Below, piece by piece: positions 46,933-56,389 of a stretch of DNA of 64,000 nt. How positions within the stretch are numbered: position 1 is the first letter of the stretch; each line of letters opens with the position of its first letter. The translations under genes and the position numbers were made by a program. The DNA comes from Candidatus Hydrogenedentota bacterium (GTDB lineage Bacteria > Hydrogenedentota > Hydrogenedentia > Hydrogenedentales > CAITNO01). The notes beneath the pieces were generated by a model that was not told the origin of the DNA, did no database searches, and saw only the letters and a program-made list of their open reading frames with translations. The DNA lies in NCBI GenBank assembly GCA_012730045.1, contig JAAYBR010000108.1:1-64000 (forward strand), in the 5' to 3' direction.

Positions 46933-47910
46933 ATGAACATACAGGTGGTCGGCGCGGGCGGCTGGGGTTTGGCCCTGGCGCGGCGGCTGGCATTGAACGG
47001 CCACGCGGTGCGCCTGTGGTGCCGCGGGGAGGACGACCCGGACCGGCTGCGCGCCACCCGGGAGGACCCCCGGCTGCTCCCCGGCGTGCTCCTGCCGGAA
47101 AGCGTCGAGGTGGCGCGGGACACGGACCCCGAAGCCGAGATGGCCGTGCTCGCCGTGCCGTCGCACGTCATGCGCGCCGTGGCCGCCGCCATGCCCTTCT
47201 CCCCGGAAACGGTCCGCGTCAGCGTGGCCAAGGGCATCGAGAACGAAACGCTCCTGCGGATGAACGAGGTGATCGAACAGGCCGCGCCGGGCGGGCCCGT
47301 GGCCGCGCTCAGCGGGCCGAGCCACGCCGAGGAGGTGGGCCGCGACCTGCCCGCGTCACTGGTGGCGGCGAGCGCCGACCCGGCGGCGGCGGAGAAGGTG
47401 CAGGCGGCCTTCTTCGCGCCGGTGTTCCGCGTGTACACCAGCGACGACGTCGCGGGCGTGGAGCTGGGCGGCGCGCTGAAGAACGTCATCGCCCTCGCCG
47501 CCGGGGTGTGCGACGGGCTGGCCCTGGGCGACAACGCGAAGGCCGCGCTCATGACGCGCGGGCTCGCCGAGATCACGCGGCTGGGCACGGCCTGCGGCGC
47601 GCAGGCGGCCACCTTCGCGGGGCTCAGCGGCATGGGCGACCTCATCGTCACCTGCGCCAGCCGCCACTCGCGCAACCGCCGCGTGGGCGAGGAGCTGGCC
47701 AAAGGCCGCCGCCTCGACGACATCCTCGGCGGGTCGCCCATGGTCGCCGAGGGCGTCCGCACCACGAAGTCCGCCCGCGCCCTCGCCCGGCGCCTCGGCG
47801 TGGACACCCCCATCACCGCCGCCGTCCACGACCTGCTCTTCGGGGGGGCCGAGGTCGGCGCGGTCATCCTCGACCTGCTCACGCGCGGCCCCAAGCCCGA
47901 GATCCGGTAG
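46933..47910 (+). CDS. gpsA: NAD(P)-dependent glycerol-3-phosphate dehydrogenase
   Basis: A 325-aa cytoplasmic enzyme reducing dihydroxyacetone phosphate to sn-glycerol-3-phosphate for phospholipid synthesis. The Rossmann motif GAGGWG is at residues 7-12. VAKGIEN (Lys100), SGPSHAEEV and the catalytic Lys183 (GALKNVIALAAG) are also present. An ATG at 46918 exists, but GGAGG at 46920 lies 8 nt before the ATG at 46933, which also starts the conserved MNIQVVGAGGWG. It is 35 bp upstream of uvrC. Confidence 0.97.
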   Translation: MNIQVVGAGGWGLALARRLALNGHAVRLWCRGEDDPDRLRATREDPRLLPGVLLPESVEVARDTDPEAEMAVLAVPSHVMRAVAAAMPFSPETVRVSVAKGIENETLLRMNEVIEQAAPGGPVAALSGPSHAEEVGRDLPASLVAASADPAAAEKVQAAFFAPVFRVYTSDDVAGVELGGALKNVIALAAGVCDGLALGDNAKAALMTRGLAEITRLGTACGAQAATFAGLSGMGDLIVTCASRHSRNRRVGEELAKGRRLDDILGGSPMVAEGVRTTKSARALARRLGVDTPITAAVHDLLFGGAEVGAVILDLLTRGPKPEIR

Positions 47911-47945
47911 GCGCGGGCCGCCGGGGCCTGTGTTATCCTCTGGCC

Positions 47946-49832
47946 ATGACCCGGGAACAGGACAAAGAGGCCGGCGGCTTTGTGTATGACGCCGCCGCCG
48001 TGCCCGCGCAGCCGGGCTGCTACCTGATGAAGGACGCGGCGGGCCGCGTGATCTACGTGGGCAAGGCAAAGAGCCTGCGCGCGCGCCTGCGCGGCTATTT
48101 CAACGAGACGGACGGGCGGCCCACCGTGCGCTTTCTCCTGCGCCGCCTCGCGGCGGTGGAGTTCATGGTGACCGCGTCGGAGAAGGAGGCGCTGCTGCTG
48201 GAGGACAGCCTGGTCAAGGCGCACAGGCCGAAGTACAACATCCGGCTGAAGGACGACAAGACCTTCCTGAGCCTGCGCCTGGACCCGCGCGAGAGGTTCC
48301 CCCGCATCACCGTGGTGAGAAAGGTGCGCCGCGACGGCGCCCGGTATTTCGGCCCCTACCACGACTCAAAGGCGGCGCGGCAGATGCTCCGCCAGCTCGG
48401 GCGCATCTTCCCCCTGCGCACCTGCTCGGACCATGTGCTGGAGAACCGGGCGCGGCCCTGCATCTACCACGACATGGGCCGCTGCGCCGCCCCCTGCACG
48501 GGCCTCATCGCCCCGGAGGCCTACGCGGAACTCGCGGCCCAGGCCGTCCTCGCGCTGGAGGGGCGCGGCGCGGAGCTGGAGCGCCGCCTGCTGGCCGACA
48601 TCCGCCGCCTCGCGGCGGAGCTCCGCTTCGAGGAGGCCGCCGCGCTGCGCGACCGCCTCGCCGGACTGCGCGGGACGCTGGAGAAGCAGCGCGCCGTCGG
48701 CGGCGACGACGACCGCGACGTGTTCGGCGTGCACGCGCGCGACCGCTTCGCGGAAGTCTACGCCCTGTTCTACCGCGGGGGGCGGCTGCTGGGCGGGAAG
48801 GCGTGGTCCTTCGAGCGGCACGACCTGCCCCTGGACGGGCTGCTCGGGTCCTTTCTCTGGCAGTATTACGCCACCGCGCCGGTGATCCCCCGCGAGGTGC
48901 TGGTGCCGCTGCCGCTGGAGGGGGCGGGCGCGCTGGCGGAGCTGCTGGCGGAGCGCCGCGGCGGCGCCGTGCGCGTGCTGAGGCCGCAGCGGGGCGACAA
49001 GGCGGCGCTGGTGGACCTGGCGTCGCGCAACGCGCGCCAGAGCTTCGAGGAGAAGCGGCTGGCCGAGAGCGCCGCCCGGGACACGCTGGAGCTCATCCGC
49101 GACACCCTCCATCTCCCCCGCGCCCCGCGCCGCATCGAGTGCTTCGACATCTCGACGCACCAGGGCGACAAGACCGTGGGGTCCATGGCGGTGTTTGAGG
49201 ACGCCGCGCCCGCGCCCGCGCGCCGCAGGCGCTTCATCGTGCGCACCGTGGAGGGGCAGGACGATTTCGGCGCCCTGCGCGAGGTGCTCACGCGGCGCTA
49301 CACGCGCGCCCTCGCGGAGGACGACCTGCCGGACCTCGTGCTCATTGACGGCGGGCGCGGCCAGCTCGCCGTGGCCAAGACCGTCCTCGACGACCTCGGC
49401 CTGCCCGACCTGCCCTGCGCCTCCATCGCCAAGTCGCGCCCGGAGGACGGCGCGCGGTCGCCCGAGCGCTTCTTCCTGCCCAACCGGAGCAACCCCGTCG
49501 TGCCGCCGCAAAACGGCCCCGTGGTGCGCACCCTGGCCCGCCTGCGCGACGAGGCCCACCGCATCGCCATCACCCACCACCGCGCGCGGCGGAAGAAGGA
49601 GGCCCTCACCGGGGAGCTGCTGCGGATTCCCGGCATCGGCCCCAAACGCCTGCGGGCGCTGCTGGCCGCGCTCGGATCCCTCTCCGGCGTGCGCGCAGCC
49701 TCGCCCGAACAGCTCGCCGCCGTGCCCGGCCTCAACGAGAAACTTGCGCGGCAGGTCTGGGAATGGCTACAACAAACGGGTGTCGGCGGCGTCCCCCGCG
49801 CGGACGCCCCGGAAAAGGGAGACCCGTCATGA
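47946..49832 (+). CDS. uvrC: Excinuclease ABC subunit C
   Basis: A 628-aa nucleotide-excision-repair nuclease making both cuts beside a lesion bound by UvrB. It has an N-terminal GIY-YIG domain (GCYLMKDAAGRVIYVGKA, about 24-41) and a Cys-containing segment (ARPCIYHDMGRCAAPCTG) that in homologues binds an Fe-S cluster. A UVR helix pair, an RNase-H-like nuclease (ECFDISTHQGDKTVGSMAV, LVLIDGGRGQL) and C-terminal HhH motifs (IPGIGPKRLRALL, VPGLNEKLA) follow. The start at 47946 is the first ATG that fits. Its stop overlaps the next gene (ATGA). Confidence 0.96.
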   Translation: MTREQDKEAGGFVYDAAAVPAQPGCYLMKDAAGRVIYVGKAKSLRARLRGYFNETDGRPTVRFLLRRLAAVEFMVTASEKEALLLEDSLVKAHRPKYNIRLKDDKTFLSLRLDPRERFPRITVVRKVRRDGARYFGPYHDSKAARQMLRQLGRIFPLRTCSDHVLENRARPCIYHDMGRCAAPCTGLIAPEAYAELAAQAVLALEGRGAELERRLLADIRRLAAELRFEEAAALRDRLAGLRGTLEKQRAVGGDDDRDVFGVHARDRFAEVYALFYRGGRLLGGKAWSFERHDLPLDGLLGSFLWQYYATAPVIPREVLVPLPLEGAGALAELLAERRGGAVRVLRPQRGDKAALVDLASRNARQSFEEKRLAESAARDTLELIRDTLHLPRAPRRIECFDISTHQGDKTVGSMAVFEDAAPAPARRRRFIVRTVEGQDDFGALREVLTRRYTRALAEDDLPDLVLIDGGRGQLAVAKTVLDDLGLPDLPCASIAKSRPEDGARSPERFFLPNRSNPVVPPQNGPVVRTLARLRDEAHRIAITHHRARRKKEALTGELLRIPGIGPKRLRALLAALGSLSGVRAASPEQLAAVPGLNEKLARQVWEWLQQTGVGGVPRADAPEKGDPS

Positions 49833-51208
49833 TCCTTTCCGCGTTCGTGTGGCTGCTGGCGGCGGCGCTCCTGCTGCTGCTGGCCGGGGCTGCCTACTCC
49901 GTCCTCCTCGCGGGCGCGTGCCCGGAGGTCGTCCGGTCGAACGAAATATGCCACGTCACCACGCCGGACCTGTGGAAGCTGCGCGTGTGCCGGTTCCGGA
50001 AGCCCGGCAGCCGCGGCGAGCCCGTCCTCTTCGTCCACGGGCTCAACGCGAACCAGAACAACTTCCTGAACCCCGCGGGGGCCAACGGCAACCTCGTGGA
50101 TTTCCTCGCCGCGCGCGGCTACGACTGCTGGACCGTGGACCTGCGCACGACGCACACGGCCCAGCCCGCGCCGGGCAGGTCGGTCCACGACGCCACGGTG
50201 GACGACTACGCCGCCTACGACATCCCGGCGGTGCTGGAGCACATCTGCCGCGTGACGGGGTGGGACAGGGTCCACTATGTGGGCCACTCCCTCGGCGGGT
50301 TCCTCCTCTACGCCTACGACCTGCACACCGGCGGCAGGCGCCTCGCCTCGGCCGTCACCCTGGGCTCCCCCGTGGACTTCGCCAAGGCGAACGACCTGGT
50401 GCCGCCGCCCCTCAAACGGCTGGTGGAGGTCGCGCCGTGGACCTCCGGCGAGCTGCTCCGGCTGGCCCTTCCCTTCGCCCGCAGGTTCAGCCGCTTCGTC
50501 CAGTTTCTGCCCGTCAACCCGGCCAACCTCCCCAAGGACATGGACCTCCGGGACTTCTACACCATGCTCGACGACCCCTCGCGCGGCGTCCACCGCCAGG
50601 TCTTCAGCTGGGCCGAGGCGGGCGAGGTGGTGATGCACAAGGGGAAGCTGCGGCTCTCGGAGCGGCTGCCGAAACTGAACACCCCGCTGCTGGCGGCCTT
50701 CGCCCCCCTCGACCCCTTCATCAACGGCGAGGAGGGGCGCGCCCTCTTTGACCGCATTGAAATGGAGGACAAGAAGCTGCTGCTCTGCGGCCGCGACGCC
50801 GGGTGCCTCATTGACTACAGCCACTGCGACCTCGCCTTCGGCGTGAACGCCGCCGCGGAGGTCTTCGGCCCCGTCGCCGAGTGGATCGCCGCGCACCCCA
50901 TCACGCCGCGTCCGGCCTTCGCCGACCTCCCGGAGGAAGAGCCCGCCCCCGAACCGGAGGCGGCGCCGGAGCCGGCCCCCGAAGACGAACTCCCCGAGGC
51001 GGCGCCGGCCCCCGAGGCGGCCCCGGCGTCCGACGCGGCACCTGCCGCAAAACCGGAAGCGTCCGCCGCCCCGGAAGAGGAAGATGCCGGGGAGCCGGTG
51101 AAGAAGGCCCCCGCAAAACGAAAGGCCGCCCCGCGCCGCAAGGCCGCCCCGGCACAGAACCCAACGGACGGCGAAGCCGAAAAGACCGAAGAAGGAGAGC
51201 AGGAATGA
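49829..51208 (+). CDS. Membrane-anchored alpha/beta hydrolase (lipase/esterase-like)
   Basis: A 459-aa protein with an N-terminal TM anchor (residues 3-28). An alpha/beta hydrolase domain follows with oxyanion segment FVHGLNANQNN, nucleophile Ser154 in GHSLGG, an acid in FAPLDPF and the probable His in DYSHCDL. From about residue 358 a low-complexity tail rich in Ala, Pro and Glu changes to Lys/Arg-rich. This tail may hold the cell wall or nucleic acid. It overlaps uvrC and the next gene by 4 bp on each side (ATGA), so all three are translationally coupled. It resembles bacterial lipases and PHB-synthase-like hydrolases; the substrate is unknown. Confidence 0.85.
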   Translation: MILSAFVWLLAAALLLLLAGAAYSVLLAGACPEVVRSNEICHVTTPDLWKLRVCRFRKPGSRGEPVLFVHGLNANQNNFLNPAGANGNLVDFLAARGYDCWTVDLRTTHTAQPAPGRSVHDATVDDYAAYDIPAVLEHICRVTGWDRVHYVGHSLGGFLLYAYDLHTGGRRLASAVTLGSPVDFAKANDLVPPPLKRLVEVAPWTSGELLRLALPFARRFSRFVQFLPVNPANLPKDMDLRDFYTMLDDPSRGVHRQVFSWAEAGEVVMHKGKLRLSERLPKLNTPLLAAFAPLDPFINGEEGRALFDRIEMEDKKLLLCGRDAGCLIDYSHCDLAFGVNAAAEVFGPVAEWIAAHPITPRPAFADLPEEEPAPEPEAAPEPAPEDELPEAAPAPEAAPASDAAPAAKPEASAAPEEEDAGEPVKKAPAKRKAAPRRKAAPAQNPTDGEAEKTEEGEQE

Positions 51209-52128
51209 GCCCGATGAACCGCAGAGCGTTTCTCGCGCGCGGCGGCGCCGCGGCCGCCGTGGGGATGCTGGCCGGACGCATGGCGGTGGCGCAGGACGCG
51301 CCCGCAACCCCGCAGGTGGTGATCTTCTCGAAATACCTCCAGTTCATGGACTACAAGACCCTCGCGCGCACCTGCCGCGAGATCGGGCTGGACGGCGTGG
51401 ACCTCACCGTGCGCCCGGGCGGCCATGTGCTGCCGGAAAACGTGGACCGCGACCTGACCGCCGCCGTGGAGGCGATCCGCGCCGAGGGCCTGTCGGTGCC
51501 CATGATCAGCACCAACTATTACGACCTGGAGGGGCCGAACGTGACCGGCGTGTTCGCGCGCGCCGCCGCCCTCGGCATCCCCTTCGTGCGCGTCGGCGTC
51601 CGCCGCTACGATGACGACGGCCCCATCGCGCCGCAGGCCGCGAAGTTCACGGAGGACCTCGCCGCCCTCGCGAAGCTGGCCGCGGAGTCCGGCCTCACCC
51701 TGGGCTACCACAACCATTCGGGATGGAACAATTTCGGCGGCCCGCTGTGGGACCTGCACCAGGCCTGCGCGGCCGTCAACAGCCCGCATTTCGGGTCGAA
51801 CTTCGACACGGCCCACACCGCCGCCGAGGGCGCCTTCGGCGTGTGGCAGGTGAACACGCGGCTCCTGGCCCCCTATGTGAAGATGTCCTCCGCGAAGGAC
51901 TTCGTGTGGAAGGGCGCCGAGCCCGAATGGGTGCGCCTGGGGCAGGGCGTGGTCAAGAACGTTGACATGTACCGCATCCTGCGGACCCTGGGCGGGTTTT
52001 CCGGCCCCGTCTCCATCCACATCGAGTACAGGCCCAAGGGCGGCGGCAAGGACGGCATGGTGGAGGAAATCCGCGCCACCGTGCCCATCCTGCGCGGCAT
52101 CCTGAAGGAGGCCGGCTACCCGGCGTGA
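51205..52128 (+). CDS. Sugar phosphate isomerase/epimerase-like TIM-barrel protein (AP endonuclease 2 family)
   Basis: A 307-aa TIM-barrel protein with a twin-arginine-like leader (NRRAFLARGGAAAAVGM, residues 5-21). Zinc-site residues of the xylose isomerase-like fold appear in GYHNHSGWNNF, NFDTAHT and IHIEYR. The family is common in Planctomycetes-like genomes as exported catabolic epimerases or isomerases. The ATG at 51205 overlaps the hydrolase stop. It is the last gene of the gpsA-uvrC-hydrolase-TIM transcript. Confidence 0.87.
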   Translation: MSPMNRRAFLARGGAAAAVGMLAGRMAVAQDAPATPQVVIFSKYLQFMDYKTLARTCREIGLDGVDLTVRPGGHVLPENVDRDLTAAVEAIRAEGLSVPMISTNYYDLEGPNVTGVFARAAALGIPFVRVGVRRYDDDGPIAPQAAKFTEDLAALAKLAAESGLTLGYHNHSGWNNFGGPLWDLHQACAAVNSPHFGSNFDTAHTAAEGAFGVWQVNTRLLAPYVKMSSAKDFVWKGAEPEWVRLGQGVVKNVDMYRILRTLGGFSGPVSIHIEYRPKGGGKDGMVEEIRATVPILRGILKEAGYPA

Positions 52129-52273
52129 CGGAGTCCTTTCCGCTCCATGCGCGGCCCCGGTTCCCGCCGCGTCGTCGTCGGCGATTCGGGAGACCGGCGT
52201 TGTGGAATGCGCTCCGGAGCGGACACAAAGGCCGTTGCTTGTCCGGCGGTTCACGGGGAAAAGGAGACCGCCC

Positions 52274-53203
52274 ATGACATCCCCCTCCCCGCGGCATTCC
52301 CACGATTTCGGCCAGGACCGCCGGCTTCCCGGCGAGCGCCGGACCGTGGTGGTGGCGGCGATCACGACGCTGACGATGGCCGTCGAGATCGCCGCCGGGC
52401 TGGCCTTCGGGTCCATGGCCCTGCTGGCCGACGGGCTCCACATGGGGTCCCACGCGGCGGCCCTGGGCATCGCCGTCTTTGCCTACGTCTACGCGCGGCG
52501 GCACGCCCGCGACCCCCGGTTCAATTTCGGCACGGGCAAGGTGAACGCCCTGGGCGGCTTCACCGGCGCCGTGCTGCTCGCGCTCTTCGCCCTGCTCATG
52601 GCCTGGGAAAGCGCCAAGCGCCTGCTGTTCCCCGTTTCCATCGCCTTCGACAAGGCCATCCTGGTGGCGGTCGTCGGGCTCCTGGTCAACGGCGTGTCCG
52701 TGGTCATTCTGGGCCGCGGCGACGGGCACTCCCACGGCCACCCCCATGAACATGAACATGACCATCACCACCATCATCACGACCACAACCTCCGCTCCGC
52801 CTACCTGCACGTGCTGGCGGACGCCCTAACCTCGGTCTTCGCCATTCTGGCGCTGCTGTCGGGAAAGTATCTGGGATGGAGCTGGATGGACCCTGTCATG
52901 GGGGTCATCGGGGCGGTCATGGTGGCCGTGTGGTCCCGGGGGCTGCTCCTGGCGACCGCGCGGGTGCTGCTTGACATGCGCGTCTCCGACGAACTGCTGG
53001 ACCGGCTGCGGGAACATCTGGAGGCGGACCCGGACACCCGGGTCACCGACCTGCATGTGTGGGAGGTCGGCCCGGGCAGGCATGCCGCCATGGCATCCCT
53101 TGCCGCCGCCGTTCCCCGGGCGGCGTCGCATTACCACGCGCTCATTCCGCCGGGACTGGGCATCGTCCATGCGACCATCGAGGTGGATGCCGCAGGGGGG
53201 TAA
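52274..53203 (+). CDS. Cation diffusion facilitator (CDF) metal exporter
   Basis: A 309-aa inner-membrane antiporter for Zn, Co, Ni or Cd with six TM helices. The CDF sites are MALLADGLHMGSHAAA (TM2) and HVLADALTSVFAI (TM5). The cytoplasmic loop between TM4 and TM5 is very His-rich (GHSHGHPHEHEHDHHHHHHD), a metal-sensing arm. The C-terminal domain ends at LHVWEVGPGRHAAM. The sequence pattern is close to the DmeF type (Co/Ni). The start at 52274 has an AAAAGGAGA ribosome site. It is monocistronic, and no regulator gene is adjacent. Confidence 0.93.
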   Translation: MTSPSPRHSHDFGQDRRLPGERRTVVVAAITTLTMAVEIAAGLAFGSMALLADGLHMGSHAAALGIAVFAYVYARRHARDPRFNFGTGKVNALGGFTGAVLLALFALLMAWESAKRLLFPVSIAFDKAILVAVVGLLVNGVSVVILGRGDGHSHGHPHEHEHDHHHHHHDHNLRSAYLHVLADALTSVFAILALLSGKYLGWSWMDPVMGVIGAVMVAVWSRGLLLATARVLLDMRVSDELLDRLREHLEADPDTRVTDLHVWEVGPGRHAAMASLAAAVPRAASHYHALIPPGLGIVHATIEVDAAGG

Positions 53204-53524
53204 CCCCCTCTTCATGGTTCGGACGTGGGCGCGCCATTCCGGCCCGGGGCGGCGAAGAGCCTTGACAATACGGTGCGAAAATGCAAAAATGGGGTACTGG
53301 GTCCGGCGGTGGAGGATGGAGTCCGGCGGGGTCCGCAGGCACGGGGGTGACGCGGGCAGCGCGGCGGTCTCGGGCGTCTTCCCCCTTTCCGGACACAGGG
53401 CGCGGGAAGTGAACCCTTTGGAAACAGCGGCTGTTCAGAGGAGCATGCGGCCTGTTTGATGTCCCGTCGGGAGAGGTTTCCGGCGGGGCGCAGCCCATGA
53501 GACTGACAGCAGGGGGGTGCGGAC
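53204..53524. promoter_or_regulatory. Promoter and long leader of the HD-GYP regulator gene
   Basis: A perfect -35 TTGACA (53262-53267), a 17-bp spacer and AAAAAT (53285-53290) make the promoter. The leader is about 230 nt, GC-rich and probably structured. No known riboswitch was recognised. Nothing else is seen in the gap. Confidence 0.55.
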
Positions 53525-54655
53525 ATGTCTGCCCGGAGCGACAGGCCCTTGGTCATGGTCGTGGATGACACGGCGGAGAACCTGAAGCTTCTTGACGGCA
53601 TTCTGGAGGGCGGGCACCATGAGGTGCGCCTGTTCTCCTCCGGGGCCATGATGCTCAGGGCCGCCGAAAAGGATCCGCCCGACCTGGTGCTGCTGGACAT
53701 CCTCATGCCGGAAATGGACGGGTATGAGGTGTGCCGCAGGATGCGGGCGGAGGAGGCGCTGCACGACGTGCCGGTGCTTTTCCTCAGCGCCCTCTCCGAT
53801 GTGAAGAGCAAGGTCAGGGCCTTCGAGGCGGGCGGCGTGGACTATGTGACGAAGCCGTTCCAGATGGAGGAGGTGACCGCCCGGGTGAAAACGCACCTGC
53901 TGCTCCGCAGGACCATCCGGGAGCTGGACGAGCACCGCCGGGACCTGGAGCGGATCGTGCGGGAGAAGGTGCGCGAGCTGTCCGACTCGCAACTTGGCAC
54001 GATCACCGCCCTCTCCAAACTGGCGGAGTCGCGGGACGACGAGTCGGGCTACCATGTGGAACGGACGCAGGCCTTCTGCAGAATCCTCTGCGAACACCTG
54101 ATCCGGTCGTCCCGCCACCGCGACGGCATGACCGAGGACTTCGTCCGGAACGTGTGCGGCGCGTCGGTCCTGCACGACGTGGGCAAGGTGGCCATTCCGG
54201 ACAAGATTCTCATGAAGCCGGGCCGCCTCACGCCGCATGAGTACGAGGCGGTCAAGAACCACGCCCACATCGGCGCGCAGACGCTGGAGGCCGCCCGCCG
54301 CCAGGACCCCCGCAACGCCTTCCTCAGCGTGGGGGCCGCCATCGCGCGGTCGCACCACGAGCGCTGGAACGGCGGCGGCTACCCCGACGGGCTCAAGGGG
54401 GAACGCATCCCCCTGAGCGCGCGGATCATGGCCGTTTCGGACGTGTACGACGCTCTGCGCAGCCGCCGCCCCTACAAGCAGGCCATGCCCCATGATGAGG
54501 TGGCCGGCATGATCCGCGCGGGCGCGGGCACCGACTTTGACCCCGCGGTGGTGGCCGCCTTCCTGGATGCGGAGGGGGAGTTCGAGATGACCTACGAGGA
54601 ATACTCCCGCCGGACGGGCCCAGGCTCCACCACGCGCCGCGAGAGGATCTTCTAG
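53525..54655 (+). CDS. Response regulator with HD-GYP c-di-GMP phosphodiesterase domain
   Basis: A 376-aa cytoplasmic signalling protein. A receiver domain covers residues 8-125 with phospho-acceptor Asp58 (LLDILMP), the acidic pair Asp14/Asp15 and a KPF lysine near residue 116. A coiled linker (RELDEHRRDLERIVREK) leads to an HD-GYP domain with LHDVGKVAIPD (His and Asp near residues 217-221). The rest of the motif set follows: HHERWNGGGYPDGLKGERIP and AVSDVYDALRSRRPY. All HD-GYP catalytic motifs are complete, so it probably breaks down c-di-GMP on phosphorylation. Its kinase partner is not in the window. Confidence 0.95.
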   Translation: MSARSDRPLVMVVDDTAENLKLLDGILEGGHHEVRLFSSGAMMLRAAEKDPPDLVLLDILMPEMDGYEVCRRMRAEEALHDVPVLFLSALSDVKSKVRAFEAGGVDYVTKPFQMEEVTARVKTHLLLRRTIRELDEHRRDLERIVREKVRELSDSQLGTITALSKLAESRDDESGYHVERTQAFCRILCEHLIRSSRHRDGMTEDFVRNVCGASVLHDVGKVAIPDKILMKPGRLTPHEYEAVKNHAHIGAQTLEAARRQDPRNAFLSVGAAIARSHHERWNGGGYPDGLKGERIPLSARIMAVSDVYDALRSRRPYKQAMPHDEVAGMIRAGAGTDFDPAVVAAFLDAEGEFEMTYEEYSRRTGPGSTTRRERIF

Positions 54656-54700
54656 GCCCCGCGCTCCGCCTCCGGGAAGACACAGGCCGCCGGCCCCCCC

Positions 54701-55657
54701 TCAGGGATGCGGCAGGTCGAAGACGCGCATGACGGCGGACATCTTGGCGTTCACCGGGGGCTTTCCAGGGTAGCGGACGTACTCAACGTGGCCGTCCATG
54801 TACAGGACGTTGCACCCGCCGGGAACGTGGTTGAACTGGGCCGCCGCGATGCCGATGTTGTCGAAGAGGACAAAGACTTCGCTGGCCGCGCCCGCGGCGG
54901 CGTGGGGGTCGTTGATGTCCGTGATGAGGAAGCGCTCAATCCCCTGGCGGAGGCGGCGCACCGTGTCGCCGCCGCCGTTGCCGTTGCCGGGGGACACGGA
55001 CCGGTCGGCGTCCACCTCCTTCAGGAGCCCCTCCGGGTCGTCGCGCAGGGGCATGGCGGAGAAGAACAGGTCGCGCATGGTCTCCATGATCTGCTGGGGC
55101 GCCTCGGAAAGGTTCACCACGTCCTCGTCGGAGATGCCGATGACCTCGGCGACCTCCAGCAGGCGCGTCATCAGGTGCATGTCAAGGTCGAGGGGGTCCG
55201 TGTCCGCCACGCGGTCGAGCACCCAGGGGACATAGGTGTAGCTGGCGTCGGCCGCCTCCACGCCCTCCTGCCGCCCGCCGGGCACCTTGTTCACCAGCGT
55301 GAGCCGGCCGTCGGCGGTGACGTGGTCCTCCAGCCGGTCCTCGGCATCGGAGGGGCAGAAGAGAATCGCCGGATCGGTCAGGTACTCGGGGTAAACCGCG
55401 CTCATCCGCGCGGCCCAGGCGAAGCAGGGCCGGTGCCCGCAGCCGGGCTCCAGCTGGAGCGGGGGAAACGCTCCCCCGGGCGCCTCGTTGGTGTACATGG
55501 CGAAGATCAGGCCCATTTGCTTGAGGTTGTTCTGGCAGGACGCGCGGCGGGCCGCCTCGCGCGCCCGCGCCAGCGCGGGCAGCAGGATGGACGCCAGAAT
55601 GCCGATGATGGCGATGACGACCAGCAGCTCGATCAGGGTGAATCCTCGGGATTTCAT
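54701..55657 (-). CDS. DUF1559 / H-X9-DG prepilin-like protein
   Basis: A 318-aa protein with a type IV prepilin N-terminus ([20 protein letters not shown]; cleavage after the Gly, then Phe at +1 and Glu at +5). A DUF1559-like pseudopilin domain follows, and the C-terminal processing-associated motif ([18 protein letters not shown]) is near residue 280. This architecture is almost restricted to Planctomycetes, Lentisphaerae and related lineages. The type II secretion genes at 60244 onward probably process such proteins. It is 33 bp downstream of the Spy-like gene and may share its transcript. Confidence 0.93.
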   Translation of the reverse strand: MKSRGFTLIELLVVIAIIGILASILLPALARAREAARRASCQNNLKQMGLIFAMYTNEAPGGAFPPLQLEPGCGHRPCFAWAARMSAVYPEYLTDPAILFCPSDAEDRLEDHVTADGRLTLVNKVPGGRQEGVEAADASYTYVPWVLDRVADTDPLDLDMHLMTRLLEVAEVIGISDEDVVNLSEAPQQIMETMRDLFFSAMPLRDDPEGLLKEVDADRSVSPGNGNGGGDTVRRLRQGIERFLITDINDPHAAAGAASEVFVLFDNIGIAAAQFNHVPGGCNVLYMDGHVEYVRYPGKPPVNAKMSAVMRVFDLPHP

Positions 55658-55690
55658 CTCAGCCTCTCCTTGGAAAGCGTCTTTTTCCAG

Positions 55691-56320
55691 TCAGGGCATG
55701 GGCGGCGGGGGCGGGCCCTCGCCGGGCGGCGGGCCGGGCGGCATCCCGCCGGGAGGAGGGCCGGGAGGAGGGCCGGGCGGCATCCCGCCGGGACCGCCGC
55801 CAAATCGGCCGCGCATGGCGCCGCGCCGCTCCTGCATCCGTTTCATCCCCGCGTCAAACTTCTGCCGCTGTTCGGGCGTCATGTGCTCCTTCAGCGCCTC
55901 CATCCGCTCCGGGGTGACGCGCTGGCCGGGGCCGCCCCGCATGCCCGGGGGCGGGCCGAGGGCGCCGGGGCCCCCGCCCATCTTCTCGCGCTGTTCGGGG
56001 GTAAGCACTTCCCGGATTTTTTCCATCACGGCGCGCATGCTCGCCGGCCCCGGAGGGCCGTCCGCGTCGGCCTTCAGCAGTTCGGCGATCTTCGCCGTCT
56101 GTTCGTCGCTGAGGCCCAGGCGCTGCTTCATTTCCTCCGCGCGCTCGCGCGCCATAATCTCCCCCGCCCGCTCCGGGTGCGCGGCGATCTCCGACGGCCC
56201 CCGCGGCCCCGCCGGACGCTTCGCCAAGGCATGCACCCCCCACGCCGCCCCGGCCACGAGGTATCCCGCGCCCACTACGGCCAGCAGGTACTGCCACCAC
56301 GGGCGTTTCTTCTCGGACAT
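55691..56320 (-). CDS. Spy/CpxP-like periplasmic protein with Pro-rich tail
   Basis: A 209-aa protein with one TM/signal segment (residues 9-28). A helical domain follows with LTxxQ-type motifs (LSDEQTAKIAELLK, LTPEQREKM, MTPEQRQKF), as in Spy, CpxP and ZraP-like chaperones. The C-terminal 45 residues are Gly/Pro/Met-rich (GGMPPGPPPG repeats). In its family such proteins sense or buffer envelope or metal stress. The start at 56320 has an AGGAGAG ribosome site. It sits between the DUF4405 gene and the DUF1559 gene. Confidence 0.8.
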   Translation of the reverse strand: MSEKKRPWWQYLLAVVGAGYLVAGAAWGVHALAKRPAGPRGPSEIAAHPERAGEIMARERAEEMKQRLGLSDEQTAKIAELLKADADGPPGPASMRAVMEKIREVLTPEQREKMGGGPGALGPPPGMRGGPGQRVTPERMEALKEHMTPEQRQKFDAGMKRMQERRGAMRGRFGGGPGGMPPGPPPGPPPGGMPPGPPPGEGPPPPPMP

Positions 56321-56389
56321 GTCCGTCTCTCCTGTCAGTTGCGGCGGAAAGCGCGCGTCGCCCCCCGGAAAGGGCATGCGTCTTCCGGC

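Noticed and set aside
53297-53524. c-di-GMP-I (GEMM) riboswitch before the HD-GYP gene
   Set aside because: A CACAGGGC segment is present, but the GCAAA and GNRA-receptor parts do not follow in the needed order.
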